From: UBA2421 sp002343075
GTDB taxonomy: Bacteria; Planctomycetota; Phycisphaerae; Tepidisphaerales; Tepidisphaeraceae
Assembly (NCBI GenBank): GCA_937982565.1
Contig: CALJLN010000025.1
Span: forward strand, 20,704 to 84,703
Direction of reading: 5' to 3'
Length of the DNA stretch: 64,000 nucleotides
The notes under the pieces are model-generated. The model had not been told where the DNA came from. It was given only the letters and a program-made list of their open reading frames with translations, and did not search any database. This document shows positions 25,859 through 33,372 of the stretch, piece by piece (the first letter of the stretch is position 1; the number at the start of each line of letters is the position of its first letter). Position numbers and translations under genes: made by a program.

Positions 25859-26821
25859 TCATGCCGTCTGATGTTGCGGGTTGATCTGCGTCGCGATGAG
25901 CGAGTGGCGAACGCTGTCATCGGTATCGCCCGGACGTATCCAGATCGGGCCGAGAGGATCGGAGATGACATCTTCGTGTGTGGCAAGCCACTGTGTTTTA
26001 AGAATCGGCGGATTCATGCGGCGGCATGCGTCCGCAAAGTTGCGAAGCCGCGAGCGGCTCGGGAATGTCCAGCACACTCGGAACGGGAACAGTTGTGGCT
26101 TCGCGGGATCGCCACCATTTCGCTTAGCGTACGCACCCGACTTGTAGTGCTGGAGATAAGCGACAGCACGTTGGGTGATGCGTCCAATCGTTTCTGTCCC
26201 GCGATCCACTTCGAGAAATGCGTCGTACTGAATCGCCTCAGCCGTAACCAAAGAGTCCGAAAGCGACTGGAACACCACTCGGAAAAATCCGTCTGGTGAG
26301 ACAAAGCGTTGGGCCGATCGGCCGTCTGGATTGGCAAAACGTAACAGGCGAGGCCACGTGACGAACTTCCGGATTCTCATTCCAGTCCTCCCCCGAACAT
26401 GTCGGTGGATCGCGGCTTTGACAGCACCGACCTCCAATTCATGCCGAATGGTGAGATTCGAGACTGCGAGCCGCAATCGCATCGACGCCCAGGTCAATCG
26501 AGGGAAGTCATTGATCGCCCCGTTGGTGCGAAGCCAATCGAATCCGTGTCGCGTGAGCTTGAGCGGTTCAGGTTCTGCTGGAGACGTACGCGATCGACCC
26601 ACGATCAGCTTTGCCCTCTTTAGCAGATAAAGCCGCTGCTTGGCCGCCGCAAGTTTGCCGTCAAAGTGAATGTCGGACAGTTGGGCAGTGGTCAAGATTC
26701 GACTGTCAAAAAGCTCTCGCAGGATCAAGACGTCTCGTTCGGTGACGATCACTGACAGTCGCCGCTCTCGTCGACGATGTCGCTGCGGGTTTGCTGGTCG
26801 GGGTTGACTGTTCACACTCAT
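25859..26821 (-). CDS. Replication-relaxation (Replic_Relax) family protein
   Basis: 320 residues. The N-terminal winged helix ERDVLILRELFDSRILTTAQLSDIHFDG with RLYLLKRAKLIVGR, then LTRHGFDWL, and the later YDAFLEVDRGTETIGRITQRAVAYLQHY (E..D..T) match this family, whose members occur on plasmids and were linked to replication and DNA relaxation. The conserved EVDRGTE segment resembles an acidic catalytic strand. Its start faces the structured non-coding region at 26903-27484, which could be its DNA target. In the absence of a classical relaxase it is the best candidate for that role (inference). Confidence 0.8.
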   Translation of the reverse strand: MSVNSQPRPANPQRHRRRERRLSVIVTERDVLILRELFDSRILTTAQLSDIHFDGKLAAAKQRLYLLKRAKLIVGRSRTSPAEPEPLKLTRHGFDWLRTNGAINDFPRLTWASMRLRLAVSNLTIRHELEVGAVKAAIHRHVRGRTGMRIRKFVTWPRLLRFANPDGRSAQRFVSPDGFFRVVFQSLSDSLVTAEAIQYDAFLEVDRGTETIGRITQRAVAYLQHYKSGAYAKRNGGDPAKPQLFPFRVCWTFPSRSRLRNFADACRRMNPPILKTQWLATHEDVISDPLGPIWIRPGDTDDSVRHSLIATQINPQHQTA

Positions 26822-26902
26822 GCCTCATTTTAACACGTTGGCCTTCTTGCGGTTGAGGGTACCGAGTCACGCTGGCGGGACGTCTGGTTGTGTGATTCTG
26901 TT

Positions 26903-27484
26903 CCATCGACAGCGACGATGGGTCACGCTTCTCGCTCCCGCGACCCCGTTCGTGTGCGGGTTGTCGTGGCGGCGATTCCGGTGACGGAATCGATCGGCCC
27001 CGACTCCTGCCGGTGGTGACGCCCGCGAGCACGTCGGCTTTGCCAGAGTGTGTGTCGCCATTTGGCGATGCAGGGTAGTGGGTGAAGGCGAGTGATCGCC
27101 GACCACGCGACCCCGCGGCCATCCCGAAACTTCGGGATGGCGAGTCCCGATCAGTGGATCGGGACGATGGCCGGAGCCACACCGTGAAGGACGTGCTGTC
27201 CTTTATGCACAGTGTGGCGGAGCGGCCTCTAGATAGAGAGGCCGGAACCGGCAGGAGTCGGGGCCGATTAGGCCCGACAACCCGCACACAACCCGTTGTC
27301 TTGTATGGGTTTCGTCAGAAGCGTACCCCTCACCTGGTGGTGAGGGGCGTGGTAAGGGGCGTTGCTAGCGATCGCCGACAGCCATGTGGGCCCCGTTTCG
27401 GCACAATGCCCTCCGGCCGCCATCGCTTGCAGTGGGTCGTGCTAGTCTAAAGGACAGTAGTCCTTTGTCGCCGATCAGAGCGAC
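26903..27484 (+). ncRNA. Large, highly structured non-coding region (candidate structured RNA)
   Basis: No plausible gene is present, but the plus strand folds extensively. Nested long-range stems: 26925-26932/27317-27324 (8 bp), 26943-26946/27307-27310, 26952-26966/27275-27289 (15 bp) and 26995-27013/27248-27266 (19 bp), all perfect. Hairpins: 26903-26921, 26973-26992 (GTGA loop), 27051-27072 (9 bp with two G-U), 27087-27100 (GTGA loop), 27118-27141, 27144-27165, 27176-27218 (two-part), 27224-27243. Downstream: 27326-27347, 27364-27369/27441-27446, 27449-27466 and 27467-27484. GNRA-type loops and G-U pairs appear when read on the plus strand, which favours RNA. A DNA origin with cruciforms is the alternative. 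No Rfam class is recognised. Confidence 0.7.
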
Positions 27485-27511
27485 ACCACTTCCAACTCAT
27501 AAGGAGAAGCT

Positions 27512-27886
27512 ATGCAGTACCGTCGTATCCACGCACGGCGATTCCAACCGTGCGACTATGTCGTGAGTCAAGCAGTGATTGACGATGAAGTGCCGCGGAT
27601 TGATTGTGAAGTTCGTCGCCTTGAAAGCGGATCAGGCTGCAGTGCCTCTCAGTGGAATGGCGACTTGATCGCACGCGAGGAACTGGAGTCCAACCGTCTG
27701 GAGGCGGTTCTGCAGCAGGCCCCGCCTGGCTGGTCGGACGCGGTTCGCTGGTGCCTTGCCCGCGATCTGCTATTCCTCAAACTCGCGTATCGTCATTTCG
27801 CCGAAAATCGGTTTGGTTCAATCCGCACTACGCAGCCGGTGGAACAAGATCAACCGGTCAACACCACGTCCAGCCTGTTCGACTAA
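27512..27886 (+). CDS. Small hypothetical protein downstream of the structured region
   Basis: 124 residues with AAGGAG 5 nt before the ATG. Not recognised. YRRIHARRFQPCDYVVSQAV and GWSDAVRWCLARDLLFLKLA suggest a basic N-terminus and a helical middle. The Shine-Dalgarno begins 17 nt after the last hairpin of the structured region, so the RNA may be its leader, or the protein may be a partner of the RNA. It ends at a strong terminator. Confidence 0.75.
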   Translation: MQYRRIHARRFQPCDYVVSQAVIDDEVPRIDCEVRRLESGSGCSASQWNGDLIAREELESNRLEAVLQQAPPGWSDAVRWCLARDLLFLKLAYRHFAENRFGSIRTTQPVEQDQPVNTTSSLFD

Positions 27887-27903
27887 AATCAGGCCCAAAC
27901 AAG

Positions 27904-27931
27904 ACACCGCCAGCACAGCTTGGCGGTGTTT
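27904..27931 (+). terminator. Terminator after the 124-residue gene
   Basis: ACACCGCCA-(8 nt)-TGGCGGTGT is a 9-bp stem followed by TTTGATT. It ends the rightward transcript that may also carry the structured region. Confidence 0.8.
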
Positions 27932-27998
27932 GATTCCCATCTCTCCAACAGGTGGCATCGCACTCGCACCTGCAGGGCGGGTAAGCGACTGCCAAAGA

Positions 27999-28026
27999 AC
28001 AACCGCCCCTCACGAGGGGCGGTTGT
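27999..28026. terminator. Bidirectional stem-loop between convergent genes
   Basis: ACAACCGCCCCT-cacg-AGGGGCGGTTGT is a perfect 12-bp stem. It lies 37 nt after the stop of the leftward gene 28064-28273. U-tracts are poor on both sides, so it may act as an RNA-stabilising end or a factor-assisted terminator. Confidence 0.6.
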
Positions 28027-28063
28027 CATTGGTGCGACGGAACTCTCGTATCGTTTGCGATCA

Positions 28064-28273
28064 CTACTTCCGATCGCGGGCTGCTTTCTGAGCGATGTCA
28101 TTCAGCTGTTGCTGATGAATACGCTCTGCGGCGTGAGCACCGCCGCGTTCAAGTGCGGCTTGCTTCTCGCCACTTCCGAACAATGCAGCTGTGGTGGAGC
28201 ATGGCGAATCGCCATTGGCGACTCGTCTTGCTCCTTCGCGTTCCCATGCACGGATTTGTTCTTTGCTTGCCAT
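28064..28273 (-). CDS. Small charged hypothetical protein
   Basis: 69 residues from the ATG at 28273, with AAGGAG 8-9 nt before. The sequence is mostly helical and charged (SKEQIRAWEREGARRVANGD, ERGGAHAAERIHQQQLNDIA). Not recognised. The extended frame upstream lacks protein character. It may be a small DNA- or protein-binding factor of the element. Confidence 0.65.
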   Translation of the reverse strand: MASKEQIRAWEREGARRVANGDSPCSTTAALFGSGEKQAALERGGAHAAERIHQQQLNDIAQKAARDRK

Positions 28274-28580
28274 CGTTGCATACTCCTTTCTGCCGCAAAC
28301 CACGCGGCAGGTGGATTCTAACGCGGCTTTTCTGACACCTCTGACAACGTGATGATTGACGCCATCGATCAAGCCCGCGCGGGGCCGCGCGGTATGACTT
28401 GCCCGGAAGTTTTTTCCTTGACACTCATTTCGTGAAGTGCGTTGTCGGATCGGGCTTCGATTCCGGTGTGACGGGGTACAGATATCGTTCTGTACGTCGC
28501 ACAATAGTTATTTCCCGACATGGCGGCGATTTCAGGGCCACGTTGAGCCGTTTTGAGCGACGCCAATCGCATCGTCACGG
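28274..28580. promoter_or_regulatory. Gene-free stretch next to parAB with a palindrome
   Basis: 307 nt with no gene. It contains GTACAG-atatcgtt-CTGTAC (28476-28495), a 6-bp-arm palindrome that could be an operator or part of a partition site. No copy of the canonical parS sequence is seen. It must hold the promoter of the gene starting at 28273. Confidence 0.35.
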
Positions 28581-29411
28581 CTACTGGTTGGCTGCATCCA
28601 ACGCCTGTTCCAAGCCATCGACAATCTGTTCCCGCGTCAAACGTCGAGACAGACTTTGCACGATAATGACCACACCTGCGTCAGTGTCGAACTTGCGTTT
28701 CGGTTTTAGGGCGGGTGAGGACTCTCCTTTAGACGCCCGCTCCGCGATCCGCTGGCGAATCGTGGTTTGGTTTGCACCAGACAGCAACAGATCGACCATT
28801 TCACGTTGAACAGTGGGTTCAGTGATGCGAGCGATTCGGATCATCGGATCGTACGAAATCGTCTCTTTCGCCGATCGAAGCGTTTGGCGTACGTCGGCTG
28901 GAAGACGCAGAAGTTGCAGCATCCCGCTGAGCCAGCGTTTGTCCTTCCCAATCATTTTCGCAAGGTCTGCCTGTGTTTCGAGTTCTGGATGCTCGTCGAG
29001 CATCAGCCTTAACGCCTCGGCCATCTCGATCGGATTGACATCCTCACGCTGTACGTTGCTGATGATGGATTGTGTTCGGCGATTCAGCTCATCCATCGGC
29101 TCTCGGATCAGGATCTCGACCTGCTTCAGGCCGGCAGCAACTGCCGCACGGTATCGCCGGTGTCCCGTGATGATCTGGAACTTTCCGGGCACCGCAGCGA
29201 TCGGCGTCACCGTGATCGGTTCGATCAGGCCGACAGACTTGATGGACGCGGTAAGTTCATCCAGCCCGGCATAGGTGCGACGCTCGTTTCGAGGGTCTTC
29301 GCGAAGATCAGCCAGAGGGACGATCAGTCTTCCCCGCTTCTTCTGGTCGGCGTCAGAGGATGCCCGACGTGCCAGTTCCATCGGCGTCAGGCGTTCAATT
29401 GGTTTGTTCAT
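28581..29411 (-). CDS. parB: ParB-family partition protein
   Basis: 276 residues from the ATG at 29411. ParB N-terminal domain: VPLADLREDPRNERRTYAGL, then GLIEPITVTP and the CTPase-type motif ITGHRRYRAAVAAGL. The helix-turn-helix is TQADLAKMIGKDKRWLSGML, followed by LRLPADVRQTL. It should load at a centromere site and spread, acting with ParA to segregate the circular form. The ATG lies inside the parA 3' end (17-nt overlap), so translation is coupled. A 15-residue C-terminal region holds the dimer helix. Confidence 0.93.
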   Translation of the reverse strand: MNKPIERLTPMELARRASSDADQKKRGRLIVPLADLREDPRNERRTYAGLDELTASIKSVGLIEPITVTPIAAVPGKFQIITGHRRYRAAVAAGLKQVEILIREPMDELNRRTQSIISNVQREDVNPIEMAEALRLMLDEHPELETQADLAKMIGKDKRWLSGMLQLLRLPADVRQTLRSAKETISYDPMIRIARITEPTVQREMVDLLLSGANQTTIRQRIAERASKGESSPALKPKRKFDTDAGVVIIVQSLSRRLTREQIVDGLEQALDAANQ

Positions 29412-30228
29412 GATGTGGTGAGTTACTTGATATGAGTGTGTTGTTTCCCTTTGGTGCATTGAGCAGCAGCATTTCGGGCGGGTCGAGTCGGGCGAACACT
29501 TCCCTCCCCAGGGCGGCGATGTCTTTGGCTCCATTGGACTGCGGGGCGTACTCAAAAATGTTGGCCCCATTCTCATCTACGGTCGCGAGAAAGGGGCACG
29601 TTCGGATCTCCGTGTCAGCGTTGTGCAATCCAAAAAGCTTGAGCATCGCGATGGTTCGCTCGCGAACGATCGGCTGACGGGAGACATCGGACAACACGTG
29701 CATCACGAGATTGTCGTGGTCAGGCCTGAGTCGATAGAGAAGCTTAAACAGATGTGCATAGCTGCGAACCGCCTTTGTTCCATCGATCGGAACGACAATG
29801 AGGTCGGCGGGTACGATGGCGTTGGCTTGAATCGGACTTAGCTGGTTTGGGCTATCAATGACAATGTAATCGAAGTCCGAGGCCAGCTGAGGCAACATCA
29901 TCGCGAGTGTCGATTCGTAACCGACCCGGTCTGTCATTTCGCGACCCAGCGATTCGAGCTCCAAGGTGGATGCGATGAATCGAAGATTGGCGTACTGCGT
30001 CTGCTGGATGACGGACTCGATGGGGACACTTCCCTGCAACGCGGGGTAAAGGGTCATTTCGACATCGAATCCGTTTCCTGCATCGAGCCATTGAGTCAGT
30101 TGACTTTGGCTGTCCATATCGATCAGTAGGGTTCGCTTTCCCTCGCGTGCAAAAAAGGTCGACAGGTTCATCGCGATCGTGCTTTTTCCACAACCACCCT
30201 TGGCATTTGAAACGACGATCGTTTTCAT
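29395..30228 (-). CDS. parA: ParA-family partition ATPase
   Basis: 277 residues. Deviant Walker A KGGCGKSTIAMNL at residues 10-17, LLIDMDSQSQLTQWL (A'), and FDYIVIDSPNQLSP (Walker B) are present. There is no N-terminal helix-turn-helix, so it is the short ParA type that binds DNA non-specifically. It moves ParB-bound element copies apart. Its ATG overlaps the stop of the replication gene (ATGA), giving the order rep-parA-parB. That a site-specific integrating element keeps active partition suggests a meaningful episomal stage. Confidence 0.95.
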   Translation of the reverse strand: MKTIVVSNAKGGCGKSTIAMNLSTFFAREGKRTLLIDMDSQSQLTQWLDAGNGFDVEMTLYPALQGSVPIESVIQQTQYANLRFIASTLELESLGREMTDRVGYESTLAMMLPQLASDFDYIVIDSPNQLSPIQANAIVPADLIVVPIDGTKAVRSYAHLFKLLYRLRPDHDNLVMHVLSDVSRQPIVRERTIAMLKLFGLHNADTEIRTCPFLATVDENGANIFEYAPQSNGAKDIAALGREVFARLDPPEMLLLNAPKGNNTLISSNSPHHEQTN

Positions 30229-31475
30229 GGCGTTGTGGGAGTTACCTGTTGAGCCGCGGAGTCGGGTTTACCCGACTTGCCGAATCGTTCGAAGGCCAGT
30301 TCGCGGAAACTGCGTACCGAGGATCGACCATCCAAGCTGCTCTCGCGTAGTTCAACCCTTTTCGTGCGGGTTGATGGTGCTGCCCAGTCCTGCTCAATTG
30401 CCTTTCGCAACATGCCGAGTCGGTTTGTCGACGGATGACGCAACGGCAACCAGTTGATTTGTCGCTCCACGCAATCGAACGACCAGCGTGCCGCGATCGC
30501 TTCGGCCGCGGTCTGATCGAACCCTTCCTTCTTCAACCTTTCAAAGGTCACAGCAAACTGCTCGTCCTGTTTGTTAGTTTTCTTTGTATTACTACTTTGT
30601 ATACCGCTACGGTTATCGATCTGGTCTGCCGCTACGGAAATCGAACTGGTGCCGCTACGGATTTCTGACCGGCGATTTCGCGACACTGTGCCCGCTACGG
30701 TTTTCGTACTGGTTATCGCTTCTGCCGCCTGACTAAGCCATTTGAGTCGATAGACACTCGGGCGACTCGCACGTCCTGCGTTCGGGTCGAAGATTCCGCT
30801 CTCGACACGTTCGATGTAGTTGGATGCCACCGCGAGCCGCAATGAAGCTGACAACGTGTTCGGGTTGCTGATCTTGGCGTAGCGATGAATATCGGAGTAG
30901 GAGAGTGCGGTTTCTTGACGACGCAAGCCGTGCTTGCTCACGAATCCGATCGAGAAGCGAATGATTGATCCCACGACGCGAACCACGCCAAGCGTTTCGC
31001 ACGGCAGCAAGTTGTCAAAGTAGGCGTTCGGAATGAAAGTTCGGTTGCCGTCCCCGGCAAAGAACCCTCTGAACTTTGCGGGATCTTTCTGATAGTCCGA
31101 CCGCTCGTCCCAACACAACTCGAACTCTGCTGAAACGGATGACTGACCCGACGCACTTGCCCGAGCATCCGTGACACGGCGGAGAAAGTGGCCATCTATC
31201 GCCATCGCGACGGCCTTTCCGATCATCGAACGACTGATGCCGGCATGGCGTGTCAGGTCGGAAAGCGAGACGCGAATCGTCTCCTGTTGCGGATTGCCGT
31301 GACGATCACACCACCCTTGAGTCTTGCGAATCATGAATCCGACAAGTCGGATCACAACCAGCGGATTGTGCCGCATGCATACATCAAAGAACTGGTTCGG
31401 AGTCCATGTGACGTTCGCGGTCGGCGACGCAAACCCGCGAAACGTCGGGCCCGGCGGGAGAGAGAGGCGAGGCAT
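30225..31475 (-). CDS. Replication initiator-like protein with duplicated winged-helix modules
   Basis: 416 residues. Two related modules are visible: residues 12-101 (FRGFASP, TWTPNQFFDVC, VIRLVGFMIRKTQGW, SDLTRHAGISRSMI) and 135-223 (FRGFFAG, TFIPNAYFDNL, VVRVVGSIIRFSIGF, SDIHRYAKISNPNT). Each reads as a winged-helix DNA-binding unit, as in plasmid and phage O-type initiators. A polar linker (about 250-305) separates a C-terminal helical domain (FERLKKEGFDQTAAEAIAAR). Iteron-like repeats lie in the DNA encoding that linker. Its position ahead of parAB supports replication initiation. The exact family is not identified. Confidence 0.75.
   Translation of the reverse strand: MPRLSLPPGPTFRGFASPTANVTWTPNQFFDVCMRHNPLVVIRLVGFMIRKTQGWCDRHGNPQQETIRVSLSDLTRHAGISRSMIGKAVAMAIDGHFLRRVTDARASASGQSSVSAEFELCWDERSDYQKDPAKFRGFFAGDGNRTFIPNAYFDNLLPCETLGVVRVVGSIIRFSIGFVSKHGLRRQETALSYSDIHRYAKISNPNTLSASLRLAVASNYIERVESGIFDPNAGRASRPSVYRLKWLSQAAEAITSTKTVAGTVSRNRRSEIRSGTSSISVAADQIDNRSGIQSSNTKKTNKQDEQFAVTFERLKKEGFDQTAAEAIAARWSFDCVERQINWLPLRHPSTNRLGMLRKAIEQDWAAPSTRTKRVELRESSLDGRSSVRSFRELAFERFGKSGKPDSAAQQVTPTTP
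30570..30713. other. Candidate replication origin: AT-rich tract plus four iterons inside the initiator gene
   Basis: Four direct repeats of about 22 bp start at 30604, 30629, 30652 and 30692. Each begins CCGCTACGG, and three end CTGGT (the third ends GACCGG). A 34-nt stretch at about 30570-30603 is close to 80% A+T in otherwise GC-rich coding DNA and abuts the first iteron. Iterons beside an unwinding tract within the initiator gene is the layout of phage lambda ori inside gene O. Confidence 0.75.
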
Positions 31476-31482
31476 GATGTGA

Positions 31483-31689
31483 TCAGAAGTTGATAATCGA
31501 CTGATCCGTGACCAGCGGCATCAGGTGGCGGTTGTCGGTCGTCGAGGCGTACTTGCTGATGATCGCGTTGATGATGAAGCTTCTGGGTGCTTTAAGCTTC
31601 GCTGCGATCTCGTCAAGATACTCCGCGACCTCGGGCACAAGGCTGACGCCAACTGACAGCCGTGCTCGTGATTTGGATGATTTGGGCAT
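31483..31689 (-). CDS. Small ribbon-helix-helix-like protein
   Basis: 68 residues ending 8 nt before the initiator start. RARLSVGVSLVPEVAEYLDEIAAKLKAPRSFIINAIISKY fits a ribbon-helix-helix fold: a beta strand followed by two helices (VAEYLDEIAAKLKA, PRSFIINAIISKY). Such proteins on plasmids repress rep transcription or control copy number. The Shine-Dalgarno is weak. Sharing an operon with rep-parAB suggests autoregulation of that operon. Confidence 0.7.
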   Translation of the reverse strand: MPKSSKSRARLSVGVSLVPEVAEYLDEIAAKLKAPRSFIINAIISKYASTTDNRHLMPLVTDQSIINF

Positions 31690-31823
31690 CGATTTTGTTT
31701 GGCCGCTGGCCGTTAGCGATCAGCAGCCTCTAGCAGATTATAGCAAACCCTGAGAATATCGATGTGGATAAACATGACTCTAAGTGCCTTCATTCGCTGT
31801 CTTTATAAACGGTCTTGCTGTCA

Positions 31824-31878
31824 AATATACGGATAGCGTATATTCGCTAATTGACATTCCAGAGCATTTCGATACCAT
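31824..31878 (+). promoter_or_regulatory. Promoter and operator-like palindrome of the higBA operon
   Basis: AATATAC-ggatagc-GTATATT (31824-31844) has 7-bp arms. It is followed by TTGACA (31851-31856) and, after 16 nt, TACCAT (31873-31878) as -35 and -10 boxes. The toxin ATG follows at 31904, with GGAG at about 9 nt. The antitoxin probably binds the palindrome. Confidence 0.6.
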
Positions 31879-31903
31879 CGCAGCAGATTTGGAGTCGTTC
31901 GGC

Positions 31904-32200
31904 ATGGAAGTCCGGTTCGCGAACGCAGACCTCGACCGCATTGAAACTGATCCGGACTTCGATGGAGGGCACGGTGTGGCTGTCGTGCGCGCCTTTCGAA
32001 AGGTGGTGAACATTGTTCGGAACGCAGTGGATGAGCGAGATCTTTACAAGATGAACTCGCTTCGTTTCAAGAAACTGGAAGGCAGTCGAAGTCATCAGCG
32101 ATCGCTGCGGTTGAATGACCAATGGCGACTGATTGTCGAGATTCAATCGAGTTCGCCAAAGAACGTGGTCGTGGTGGTGTCGATTGAGGATTACCACTGA
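31904..32200 (+). CDS. higB: HigB-like toxin (RelE/ParE superfamily)
   Basis: 98 residues from the ATG at 31904. The segments VRAFRKVVNIVRNAVDERDL, MNSLRFKKLEGSRSHQRSLR and NDQWRLIVEIQ followed by VVVVSIEDYH match HigB mRNA interferases (KLEG..R..LR.N..WR pattern). It cuts translated mRNA when the antitoxin is lost. The stop overlaps TGATG with an ATG of the next frame. As part of the element it would favour retention of the island. Confidence 0.9.
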   Translation: MEVRFANADLDRIETDPDFDGGHGVAVVRAFRKVVNIVRNAVDERDLYKMNSLRFKKLEGSRSHQRSLRLNDQWRLIVEIQSSSPKNVVVVVSIEDYH

Positions 32201-32220
32201 TGAATGGTATGGGTGAGGAC

Positions 32221-33360
32221 ATGAGCAACAGAGTTCCGGCAGAAGCTTTCCCGCCTGGGGAATATCTTCGAGACGAGATTGAGTCTCGCGGCTGGACGCA
32301 GGTGGATTTCGCGAAGATTCTTAATCGACCTGCGGTAGTCGTCAATCAGATTATTTCGGGTAAGCGATCAATCACGCCAGATACCGCGAAGGCGTTAAGT
32401 GCGGCACTCGGTACATCAGCCGAAATGTGGCTGAATCTTGAATCCGCCTATCAACTGTGGAAGGCGAAAACGCCATCGACCGAAGATGTGTCGCGTCGGG
32501 CACAGATATATTCTCTTGCCCCTGTGTCCGAAATGATTCGCCGCAACTGGATTACGCCTTCGGATAACATTGACGTCTTAGAATCGCAGATAAAGACCTT
32601 TTTCAGTGTATCTACATTGGAAGACATTCAGCAGATCGAATTGAAGTACGCGGCTCGCAAGTCGTCGCAGTACGGCGTGTCTTCAACGGCGGAAGTAGCG
32701 TGGTTGTTTCGCGCACGTCGGATGGCCATGGCGATACAGGCCAAGCGTTACGATGAGTCGCGGTTGACGTCGCTATTGCCGCGTCTTAGAGAGCTCACGC
32801 TCTACCCGGAGTCGACACGTCACGTTCCTGCGATGCTCGCGGAGATTGGCGTCCGCTTCGTAGTTGTTGAACATCTGCAGAAAACCCGAATTGACGGTGC
32901 GGCGTTCTGGCTCGATGCTGAAACGCCCGTTGTTGCGGTGTCTCTTCGATTCGATCGGATGGACGCGTTCTGGCACACCGTAATTCATGAATTGGTGCAC
33001 GTAAAGAATCGCGATGAGGCTCCTGTAGATACGGACATTGTCCGCGATTCCAAGGGGAATGAGCCACCAACACCGCTTTCGGAGTTGGAAGAGCGAACGA
33101 ATATCGAGGCCGCCAACTATCTCATTCCGAGCGAGAAACTTGACTCATTCATCATGCGTGTGCGTCCATTGTATTCAAAGAAGCGAATTGTTCAGTTCGC
33201 CGAAGTCAATGGTGTTCATCCCGGGATTGTGATTGGTCAGTTGCAGCACCGAAAGGAAATTCTGTGGTCGCACAGTCGCGAAATGCTTGTTCCAATTCGC
33301 GAGCAGATTCTTGGAGCCGCCCTAGCTGACGGCTTCGGTCATACGCCTGGAGCCTTTTGA
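32221..33360 (+). CDS. higA: HigA-type antitoxin fused to an ImmA/IrrE zincin
   Basis: 379 residues from the ATG at 32221 (GGTGAGG before it; ATGs at 32200 and 32209 are alternatives). The N-terminus VPAEAFPPGEYLRDEIESRG with the XRE helix-turn-helix WTQVDFAKILNRPAVVVNQI is HigA. The C-terminal half has VIHELVHVKN (HExxH) and a later ANYLIPSEKLD, the ImmA/IrrE metallopeptidase signature. The protein should repress the operon and bind the HigB-like toxin. The zincin may cleave a regulator under stress, by analogy with ImmA. Confidence 0.88.
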   Translation: MSNRVPAEAFPPGEYLRDEIESRGWTQVDFAKILNRPAVVVNQIISGKRSITPDTAKALSAALGTSAEMWLNLESAYQLWKAKTPSTEDVSRRAQIYSLAPVSEMIRRNWITPSDNIDVLESQIKTFFSVSTLEDIQQIELKYAARKSSQYGVSSTAEVAWLFRARRMAMAIQAKRYDESRLTSLLPRLRELTLYPESTRHVPAMLAEIGVRFVVVEHLQKTRIDGAAFWLDAETPVVAVSLRFDRMDAFWHTVIHELVHVKNRDEAPVDTDIVRDSKGNEPPTPLSELEERTNIEAANYLIPSEKLDSFIMRVRPLYSKKRIVQFAEVNGVHPGIVIGQLQHRKEILWSHSREMLVPIREQILGAALADGFGHTPGAF

Positions 33361-33372
33361 TTTGGAGTTCCT

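Noticed and set aside
26952..26960. GTGTGCGGG as a possible group II intron 5' end
   Set aside because: No domain V hairpin, no reverse transcriptase gene and no 3' boundary could be found in the following 600 nt.
26706..27287. Leftward 193-codon open frame across the structured region
   Set aside because: Low-complexity Arg/Ser/Pro protein with no ribosome-binding site. It covers the hairpins and overlaps the Replic_Relax start, so it is a by-product of GC-rich structure.
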